From: Hydractinia symbiolongicarpus
Taxonomy: Eukaryota; Cnidaria; Hydrozoa; Anthoathecata; Hydractiniidae
Assembly (NCBI RefSeq): GCF_029227915.1
Contig: NC_079883.1
Coordinates: 22,818,001 to 22,878,000 of the forward strand
Reading direction: 5' to 3'
Length of the DNA stretch: 60,000 bases
Shown piece after piece: positions 12,601 to 20,795 of this stretch; position 1 is the stretch's first letter, and each line of letters opens with the position of its first letter. The notes under the pieces were generated by a model. That model was not told the origin of the DNA. It made no database searches and saw only the letters and a list, made by a program, of their open reading frames with translations. Both the position numbers and the translations under genes were made by a program.

Positions 12601-15433
12601 TTACTTGCACGTGTATGACTGGATACACCGGAACAACTTGCGCTGTAAGTATTTCTCACGTACGAAGATTTTGATCAAGAAAAAGCTTTCTTTTTGCAAA
12701 AATGCAACTTGTTATGGACTTTAAAAATATTATTCTTTTTTATCTTTCACAGGACCACGCTTGTAAAGCTGTCAACCCGTGTCTAAACGGTGGAACTTGC
12801 ACACCCAGCGGTTCGTCTGGGGGATTTACTTGTACATGTATGGTTGGATACACTGGAACAACTTGTGCTGTAAGTTTTTTTGTTTTGCTCTGCTAAAAAA
12901 GCTGTCTTTGTTCAAAATATACACTTGCCATAGACTGAAACTATTTTTCTGCTTTGTCTTTCACAGAACCATGCTTGTAAAACAGTCAACCCTTGTCTTA
13001 ACGGCGGTACCTGCAAACCTGACGGTTCATCCAGTGGATTTTCTTGTATATGTATGAATGGATACACTGGAACTACATGTGCTGTAAGTATTCTTGTACA
13101 AATGCTGTTATTAATACAATCATGTATAAGTTACACAAAAACAAACTTGATCTGTCAGCTGTATTGGAATTTAGTACTTGAGGTTCTAAAGTGCTGAGAA
13201 GGTGTCTCTTTTTAGCGATGCCACTATATAGCTCTGCTATATGATAATTTATGAATGGGGCTCATATACACAATATATACATCAAACACCAGGAAATTAT
13301 TTTTGTGACGTAATTATGTCAGACGATATAAAAACATCTATAAACAGCTTTCGCTAAAATTGATGTAAATTTCAAAAAAAATTTTGCAAGACCGAAAGCA
13401 GATTTGCGGGGATATATTTGGTTAACAAAAAAAACAAAATCTTTATGCCAAAAAAAAACACACACAAATCGTAACGAAACGAATTAAGATACATTTTGTG
13501 TCAATTCGTTACGACTGAAACACCTTGAGAAAATTTATGCCACATTAAGATCTCATGGGACCTTTCAATTACGGATCATGCATGCAAAGCAGTCAACTCG
13601 TGTCTTTAAGTAGCATCTGTAATAATTAAAGACCTAACGAAATTGTACTTTAGTCAACTATTTTTTAAATGAAACCAATTTTTTGTTTAGGGACATGCTT
13701 GCACTCCTACAAACCCATGTGCTAACGGTGGCACTTGTGCACCTGATGGTTCATCAGGAGGATTCTCTTGTACATGCGCTCCTGGCTTCACTGGACCTAC
13801 TTGCTTAGTATGTAACTCTAAACATTTTCGTAACTTAGTGACTCGACACATGTTTTACAACCTAAAATATATATCTATATATGCTTTCTTCAGGGCTCTG
13901 CATGCGCTAGTAATCCTTGTAAACATGGTGGAACTTGCAATGCGGTTGGCACAGGAACTGGATACACTTGTACCTGCAGACCTGGATTCTCTGGTCCAGA
14001 TTGTAGTAATGTGCAAGTAAGTCTTATTTGTGTCACGTTATGGCACACCATAACACTGGATCCCTACTGTCTAACACATGCAAACGTTGTTTTATAGAAC
14101 TTTGGCTGCACGGCCAATCCATGTGAGAACGGCGGAACGTGTATGTTTGATGCATCTGCTCCCAATGGCCGTGTGTGCAAATGCAAGCCAGGCTTCTTTG
14201 GACCAACTTGCACAGTAAGTTAAGTTTTATTTGATGTGGATCGTGCTATAACCGTATGGCTTTTCAATTAATATATTCTTTTCTTGTGGTCAATCTAGAA
14301 CACCGGTGACGCATGCGCAGGCGTTGTTTGTCAACACGGTGGAACCTGTAAACCATTCCCAGCTCACATGGGATATTTCTGTTGGTGTCCTATTGGATGG
14401 AGTGGTCCACATTGTGAAAAAGGTATGAACTGATTTTTAAATTCTCCTTATTAGCATGACAATGGATACTATGTCTGGCATGGTGTATGAAGTTTTTTGA
14501 ATAAAAACCGATGGTCAATTTCAATGTGTTTTTCTCTGTTATACTTTAGTTACTAAGAGTCCCCTCTGGACTGGCCCAACTGCTGCTACCATTCCTGTTC
14601 CAACATGTAAGTATTCAGCATGTTTTTATTGATTTTTGTCGAAATAAATCCACTTAGGATTTACTAATATACCGATTCCTTTTCACTGGTTGAATCAATT
14701 ACAATTTAACCAACAAAAATCCATGTGTTCATTAATGTGTTTATTACGTATTTCATTTAGGTCCAACGAAAGACTCCGGTGTGTGTATGATCGGTGGTAA
14801 GAAGAAGATAGATGGTAACTACGAATGGCCTCAACATCCTGACTGCTTCGTCTCGTGTACTGATGGTAACCCGACTTGTCAATGTTGTAACCCGAGAACA
14901 TTAATTTACAGTCAAAAATGTGACATGTGCTTGTATGAGAAAAATCCAGGTAGGACTTGACTTTGCATTTATTCTTCTTCATTCCTTCTTTTTTTAAGAA
15001 TTCACTCTGAAATTTAAGAAACTTAATTGTTCGCTTTCTTGCAAATACGAGATGTACACGGTCATACATTTCCTTGTTTCTTTTCAGCAAATTGCCCTGC
15101 TACACCACCAAAACCAACACCAACACAATCTTCAATACCAGATCCACTTAATATCCAAGGTAATGAAAATATTTGAAATTGGAAGCACCTTTTGCGCATG
15201 CTCTCACTATTTAGTTGCTAACTGAGTTTTAACCATTCTTAATATTTTTTAATTTTCTATTCATAGCTTATTGCGATGGCAAATCATTTGGTTTTTATAA
15301 GCATCCAATGAATCCTTACAAATACGTCACGTGTTATCCAAATGGACATGGTTACGTTCGAACATGCCCAGCTGGTTTAATCTGGGTTCGAACTGCAGAA
15401 GCAAAAGGTTATTGTAACTGGTTCGTGTGGTGA
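91..15433 (+). CDS. Giant EGF-repeat protein with C-terminal chitin-binding domains (3' part of gene)
   Basis: Sixty-six coding exons can be chained with consistent phase, giving 2620 residues up to the TGA at 15431-15433; the start codon and any signal peptide lie left of the window. Exons 1-62 encode 63 EGF domains of the six-cysteine type (C-x5-C-x5-C-x10-C-x-C-x8-C), typically starting [16 protein letters not shown] and ending GYTGTTC. No calcium-binding EGF signature is present. Exons 63-66 encode a Thr/Pro linker and two CBM14-like chitin-binding domains. Introns are 78-318 bp except one of 607 bp. The architecture implies a secreted, extended extracellular-matrix protein anchored to chitin, for example in a cuticle or hydroid perisarc; that role is inference. 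Annotation pipelines would probably call it fibropellin-like or Notch-like, but there are no Notch LNR, transmembrane or ankyrin segments in this part. Confidence 0.93.
3735..9702 (+). other. EGF array, homogenised middle block (exons 17-44)
   Basis: Twenty-eight exons of exactly 117 bp start at 3735, 3977, 4194, 4419, 4625, 4845, 5042, 5260, 5456, 5660, 5892, 6096, 6295, 6499, 6757, 6964, 7196, 7396, 7617, 7853, 8058, 8321, 8542, 8751, 8951, 9157, 9378 and 9586. Their proteins are almost interchangeable ([16 protein letters not shown], then KPDG or TPDG, a GGFSC core and [10 protein letters not shown]). They differ mainly in K or T after the third cysteine and in TTCR, TVCG or TICA at the end. 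Introns after 6615 and after 8174 are recognisably similar, so multi-exon blocks have been copied within the array. Exon 8751-8867 uses an atypical GTTTGT donor and exon 9378-9494 uses GTAACC. Confidence 0.9.
9837..13083 (+). repeat. Three-exon higher-order repeat inside the EGF array (exons 45-58)
   Basis: Fourteen exons of 117 bp start at 9837, 10101, 10352, 10559, 10824, 11075, 11282, 11547, 11804, 12012, 12275, 12528, 12753 and 12967. They cycle through three types. C has TPSG and mostly [10 protein letters not shown] has [11 protein letters not shown] and CMDGYTG. B has TPDG and CTCMPGYTG. The order is C-A-B repeated, ending C-A. Exon starts 10101/10352/10559 recur exactly 723 bp later at 10824/11075/11282, and exon A recurs again at 11547. 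Introns inside these copies are also nearly identical, while the flanking cycles (11804 onwards) are more diverged. This points to recent unequal crossing-over with a three-exon unit. These exons are part of the EGF gene. Confidence 0.92.
13574..13621 (+). pseudogene. Relic EGF exon inside a 607-bp intron
   Basis: Starting at 13574 the sequence encodes [11 protein letters not shown] and then a stop. This is the start of a standard EGF exon of this gene with the second cysteine context changed from NPC to NSC. The 3' acceptor AG before it has become CG, and after the TGTCTT the sequence only loosely follows the GGTGGTACCTGT segment of live exons before fading out. It therefore looks like a dead exon, and it accounts for the unusually long intron between 13083 and 13691. 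Confidence 0.85.
13691..14422 (+). other. EGF array, diverged terminal domains (exons 59-62)
   Basis: Exons 13691-13807, 13894-14016, 14098-14214 and 14299-14422. Each keeps the six-cysteine EGF pattern but differs strongly from the array, with [24 protein letters not shown] and IGWSGPHC endings. Lengths vary (117, 123, 117 and 124 bp). Exon 62 ends in phase 1, which switches the phase used by the C-terminal exons. This is the expected picture at the edge of a tandem array, where unequal exchange is rare and copies are free to diverge. Confidence 0.9.
14550..15433 (+). other. C-terminal exons 63-66: linker and two CBM14-like chitin-binding domains
   Basis: Exons 14550-14606, 14761-14949, 15088-15159 and 15267-15433, joined in phase 1. 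Exon 64 encodes a cysteine-rich module with [12 protein letters not shown] followed by closely spaced cysteines (VSC, TCQCC, KC, MC), as in peritrophin-A/CBM14 domains. Exon 65 is a short Pro/Thr linker ([10 protein letters not shown]). Exon 66 encodes a second module with [29 protein letters not shown] and a final CNW. It has only four cysteines instead of the usual six, because the position normally held by the second Cys before KYY is not Cys and the last one is missing. Chitin binding is therefore likely but should not be assumed for the last domain. Confidence 0.75.
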
Positions 15434-15735
15434 CATGCCTAAAGAAAATGAACTTAAAAAATTTTAGAATTGTAGTGGTAAATTTTCAAGCTGGAATCTT
15501 GTGAAAACCTACTCAAGAATTTATCTACAATATATATAAAAAAAAAAGAGAACAGCAATTTGTAGTATAAACAACTAATTTTTCTACTGTTATTATTTTA
15601 AAAAATCTGTTTTAGGTATATTTTCAAAAACTTTTAAATCCAATGTCATTCGTTCTTCTATTTTTGTTTTTGTTTCCACTATTACATATATGCACTCAAG
15701 AAAAACTTGAAATTCATATGAAAGCACATCTACTC

Positions 15736-15741
15736 AATAAA
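15736..15741 (+). promoter_or_regulatory. Probable poly(A) signal of the EGF gene
   Basis: An AATAAA hexamer lies about 300 bp after the stop codon, inside AT-rich sequence and followed by a TG-rich stretch, as expected for the cleavage region. A further AATAAA-like site lies near 15875. Confidence 0.55.
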
Positions 15742-16000
15742 ATATTCGTTTGACATATAAAATTCTGGTGTTGTGATTTTATTGTATTAGTGTTAGAACT
15801 TCGTGAAAATATTAGTAATTTTATATTTCTGTACATATATAATTTTTTGGTTATGACAGTTTTGGTTTAAAAAAGAATAAATCAAAATATCTCAAAATCG
15901 TTATCTTGTTCTTCAACAACGTTCTCCTCGAATTCATCTGATGTTTTAAAGTAACAGGAAACGGATTTCGATTACAGGAAGTCTGTTTGTTATCACCACA

Positions 16001-16069
16001 CATTCTCGACCACAGAGCTCTTTAAGATAAACCGAGGTTTTATATCAAAGAGCTCTGGGGACGAGAATG
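16001..16069. repeat. Short inverted-repeat (MITE-like) hairpin
   Basis: The ends are near-complementary over about 35 bases (CATTCTCGACCACAGAGCTC at the left, its complement with a few changes at the right), leaving almost no loop. A single arm of the same family appears near 52952-52975, so this is a dispersed element and not a local accident. Confidence 0.6.
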
Positions 16070-16344
16070 ATTTCCACATAAGAATTATAATGTATAATAC
16101 TTAGTGACCCGATCAGGCTCAGTGTGTTATTAAAATATGGAAAGCATTGAATGTACAATGAATAAAGTTTAAATGGCTTTATCTATCACTTGGTTCACAC
16201 ACCTCTCATCAAGTTGATTTCCACGTGCATAAATGAGAAGATTGAGTTGAGAAAAGGAAATAAGTAAGTTTAAAGCAAGAACGCGCTGTTAAAAAAATTG
16301 TTAGACTATGACGTGGACTTTTTTGAAGCACTTTTATTCAGAGA

Positions 16345-16441
16345 GCGCAACCTTGTTTCTTGGGGGCATCTTGTATCCTCAGACATCGAGACAGTGATAC
16401 GATGTCAGAAAAATACGAGATAACCTGGGAACGAGGTTGCG
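16345..16441. repeat. Inverted repeat with GCGCAACCTTG termini
   Basis: GCGCAACCTTGTTTCTTGGG at the left pairs imperfectly with CCTGGGAACGAGGTTGCG at the right, with an inner GACATCG/CGATGTC pair. It is a small foldback element with no coding capacity. Confidence 0.5.
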
Positions 16442-19400
16442 TTTATTAAATCACTAGTTCCAAAACTTCTGATATGTTTTAACTGCAACTTCGTTAGGTC
16501 TAAATTGTCGATTAGTAATTAACCATGAGGGCAGAAAGTTTCGCGAAGAAAAAAGGCGAAATTTAGTGCATAAACTTTCGCGAGACTATAGCGTTTGCAG
16601 CAATTCGGGTATCTCCCGAGCGATTCTTTTTATTTTTATTTTTGCGTGAAAAATATTTTCGCGATTAAATAAAAATGTGAAATAATAAACTAAAATTTTG
16701 TTGCATTTTCAGATTTTTACATTTTCAAAGACAGATTCAAATACGCAAACAAGTCAACCGTTTCTTTAGTAACTTCTTTCCACTCACCGCTACTGATCTT
16801 GGACATTTGTTATAGCGGACACCTCTGTACTTTAAGGTTCTAATTTGCAATACCCCTGAAAACCGCCCTCTTTATAGCGGAGACGCCCAACAAAGGTTGA
16901 TTTCCATGTATCTTAAATTTCCATGTATCTTAAAATTTAAATTTCGCAAGAACTAATTTTCGCTAAGTTGGCAAGACCTAATTTGGCGAAAAAAGAATTT
17001 GATGACATTTTATTTCTAAATTTATACTGTTTTTTAAGAGCCTTTTTGTCATAAGACTGCTGAGGTTGAAAGTCACTTACGATTTTTGTCATGCGGGAAT
17101 TAATTTTCGCAAATAGCGAGTTCCCAGTAACTTTCGCAGGAAGTAATTTTTGCGAATTTGACTATAACTCGCGAAATTTATTTCCCTTAAGGTATAGTGT
17201 GTATTTTCCGGTTTTAGACTCCTCCGTATATATCCGCATTTTTGTCAAGGTGTCCCTGTTGCCTAGTCTGTGGCCCAATCGTTTGGTTTTGATTCTGCAA
17301 AATTAAATTGAAAAGGGACTTCTCTAAAAAGGACTTTTAGGGGGCAGAGACAATGTCATGCTCTTAAAAATGCTACTAAAAAAACTCTAAGGCACATGGC
17401 TGAACTCAAAATGTTGTTCTGTAAACGACTGTGTAAGTCACAAAGTTGAGCTACAAAGGAAGTGAAAAAGTTGCATGATTGTGGATCTTTTTTCGCCAAT
17501 CCGTAACTTTCAATTTTATTTATGTCTCTCTGTATAAAATCGTTTACATTTTAATTACTGCAAAAATGTTGAAAAGGAAACCTGAAAAAAAGGGGTTAAA
17601 TATAAAGACCTTTTTTTGCGTTAGCGTTATCAATGGCAAAAAAACATATTTTTGAGTCATAAAGGGTGTGGGGGGAGGAAGGGCGATTTATAAAGTTTCT
17701 CAAGAAAATTGAATTATAAGATACATTAAACAGAAAAATTTTATTTACTAATGTATTTTTGTATTTATAAATTTATTTATCTAGTTTTTATATAATTACA
17801 AAGACTAACAAAGATTTTTACAAAATTTGTACCCAGGGCGCATTAATTCATACTCAAGATGAGTTATGTACATTCCGGAGCAGTGTTATTTGTACGTACA
17901 TAATACGCCCTGGGTATACCCGCTTACAAAAATCAGGCTTACCAAAATTAACAAATATATATTTCAAACGCTTTATTTATAATTTTTTAAATAAAAATAT
18001 TCTTCTTGCTGGCAAGAGCAACCTGTTAACAACCTGAATCCCAGTTTTCTTTTTAAAATTTTCATTTAACATTAAACCAATAGTAATAAATTTTTTTACA
18101 AATCTCTATCACATAATGAAGCAATAGCTAAACACAGTACCACCAGAAAAAGTGGACAAAATAAATTTCCGAAATGATTGAACAGGATGGCCACATATAT
18201 TTCTCTTCCAAATTGAAGGACTTGACAATAAAACTTTTGCTAATTAATATGGACGATTGTTAAAAATTCTGAAAATTTTGGAGATTAAATAGAGGATTTT
18301 GAAGGGTTATAACAAAAGTCAGGGAAAGAAAAGTCGTCAAAAAAATTTATACTTTAAAGAAAAAATTCTGTTAAAAAATCTGAAAAACAACAACAAATTT
18401 TAAGGTATTTTATTTATAGGATTTATGAGGACTTTAAATGGACTTTGTCAAAAAAACAACTTAGGATTTACAGAAAGCATGGCCACCCTGTTAAAGATGT
18501 TAAGGAAATTGCATATAAATTTTTAAAAAAAGGGACGTTCAGGAATTATTACCACCTTGTCATGATGATGAAAAACTCTTCATTTTTTCTATCACTTGAG
18601 ACAAACATCAAAGACAACCAGCTATTAGACTATAGAAAATTATTATGAAAGCTGGTAAGAAAACTCGCTTATACAAAAGAACAATATATAACAACAACAA
18701 AAATGCGCGCGAAGACAATTTTCATCTTGCAAACCCATTCGCGCGGCTGATTTCGAATGTGATAGAATAGTAGAGAGAGAGTCTTCTTCGTGTGTTGAAA
18801 AACCTTTCTTGTTGCAGCGATTTCATGTCTGACAAAACATATTGTAGACCGTCTTCAATCAATATTTACAAAACTGTACAAAAATGTGCATTATTTACTA
18901 GCTGTCCTCATATGCATTGCATGATGGGGTTGCTTTGTGATGACTTTCTCATGTGTATCAATACTTCAATTCCTTGAATTAACGACCTATAAAAAAGAAC
19001 AAAATAAGAACGAGGAAAATGGATTTTACAGGAAAAGTCATAATAAAAGGCATAGCTAGGCGCCTTTGAGCCCTTTATTTGGGCGGTTTCTTTCATTTCT
19101 ACCGTAACTTTGCTATATCGCCACCTCTCTAGTCTGTTTATCGGCGAAAATCGTGTTGCGTGTTACACCAAGCACGATATACAAATAAAAAATGCGATAT
19201 ATTTTCACCGACTTAAAACAATCACAAATCCAGATTTTTATAAAAAAAAAGAAATAAGGTCTTCGCAACCTCGATATGTCGACAAAGGAACATGCAAAGA
19301 TCAGAGCTATGGCAACCAAGCCAATTTGATTTGGAAGGGTGGTGTGTTGAAGGTCTCTTTTTATTATTTTTCTCCTATAAATACTTACTTAATATTTACC

Positions 19401-19485
19401 GAAATATTTTATTTTTATGTTTTCACATGTTAAGATGAACGTTTTATCACATTTTTAATTGTTTGATTCTTCTATACTATTATTA
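16442..19485. other. Intergenic DNA between the EGF gene and the PH-domain gene
   Basis: No supportable exons are seen on either strand; open frames here are short and lack splice context or domain motifs. The stretch contains decayed repeats with TTTCGCGA-type motifs (about 16530-17200), the inverted-repeat element at 17830-17916 and long A/T runs. Confidence 0.6.
17830..17916. repeat. Small terminal-inverted-repeat element
   Basis: TACCCAGGGCGCATTA at the left is matched by the complement of TAATACGCCCTGGGTA at the right with one mismatch. Inner sequence also pairs (GTTATGTACATT against GTACGTACATAA). The size of 87 bp and lack of coding sequence fit a MITE. Confidence 0.6.
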
Positions 19486-19591
19486 CAGTTAACTCCCAGT
19501 AACTCGAACCTCCAAGGAACCGAGGAAAATAATTAATTCAACTTAACGAATGTTCAAGTTATCCGAGGTTCGAGTTACCTGTAGATAACTG
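19486..19591. mobile_element. TA-flanked MITE with CAGTTA termini
   Basis: A 106-bp element flanked by TA on both sides (19484-19485 and 19592-19593). Its termini are inverted repeats: CAGTTAACTCCCAGTAACTC at the left, with a closely matching complement at the right, followed by the shared GAACCTC. TA target and CAGT start suggest a Tc1/mariner/pogo-type non-autonomous element. Confidence 0.75.
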
Positions 19592-19899
19592 TATTACTTT
19601 ATTTTATCTTGCTATTCGTTCTGCATCCTGTCCGTTTTATGTAACAACATAAACAGGTTTACACAAATAAAAAAATAAAAATTTAGTAAAACTGGTATTC
19701 TTCTGCGTGCTTCATCAGTAGTATTTGATATGTCGCTTTTGCCTCATCTGGCTAAGAAACGGGTTTTTTTAAGTCGAAGGGAAAAGTGCAACTTTGTTTT
19801 AGGTGTTTAGCCTGGTCTGCACATGCGTAGGAAAAATAATAACATCTTCGTCTTAGATGGACTTGAGTCTTACGGTCTTTATATTGTCATTACTTCAAG

Positions 19900-20140
19900 T
19901 GCAGTCACCTTCGTGGGCGAAAACTTTCGTAAATTTCGCGAATTTTGTCCAAATTTGCGAAAGTTTGTGGCGAAATTTTTTGAAAGCATCGTTTCGCGGA
20001 AGTTGAACGCGAAAAAAAATTTTTTTTTAATACGCGAAGCTAATGTTTCAGTTTCAATTGATTCGTGAAAGTTTATATCTAGTAAATTGTCTAGGAAAAT
20101 CGTTTCGCGGAAGTTTAAGGCCTTTGAATATGGCACATCC
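19900..20140. repeat. Decayed repeat rich in TTTCGCGAA motifs
   Basis: AAATCGTTTCGCGGAAGTT-like segments occur near 19987 and 20097, among many TTTCGCGAATTT variants that also occur at 16530-16680 and 17090-17185. The open frames through it on both strands carry no domain signal. It looks like a fragmented dispersed repeat. Confidence 0.4.
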
Positions 20141-20795
20141 GCGGAAAAACAGGCCGGAAAAAAATTATTTATTATATACTATGTGAAGTGGAATAATTAA
20201 AGTAATACCTTGTTATTATTTTTAGTCGCCGTAAGGCAAATTGCCAACATACGCCATAGCGAAAATTCCCAAAATACGCCACAGCGCAAATTCCAAACAT
20301 TCCCAATTTTGGCAAATTTTTAAAACCCTTGCGTCCCTTGCGTGTTCGAGGTTGGTGAAACCACAACACAAGTCCACTTGAGAAGAGTATCATCAGCGCA
20401 CATTATTAAGATCTTAGACATGTGCATTATTATTTATTTAACAAAAAACACACTAAATTTAAAATTTTAAAACTTTACTATTTATTTGTTTATTACAAGT
20501 TTAAGAGAGAAATTTAAAAGAGAAAAATTTTAAATACGCATACAGTTTCTTGGCGTGACTTTTTACATATATAATAAATTATATAATTACAGATGTTTAT
20601 AGGTACAAAAAAAGGTTTATATATTTAAATGTTATGCAAAATGTTTAATGTTTAATAAAAATCTTTACATATTTATTAATTTCTTACATGTCGAGTACAA
20701 GCTATATTTACTAAAAAAAGTTTATAAATATTTTAATGAGATGTTCGTCAATTCCGTCATTAAACTTATTGAGGTCACGAATCGTTTTCCTTTAC

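Noticed and set aside
14695-15090. Minus-strand frame of 131 residues across the chitin-binding exons
   Set aside because: It is antisense to exon 64 and flanking introns of the EGF gene, with no domain signal.
19823-20136. Overlapping open frames on both strands with KFREF/RKFGQN-like repeats
   Set aside because: They arise from palindromic TTTCGCGAA repeat DNA, which translates similarly on both strands; no gene support.
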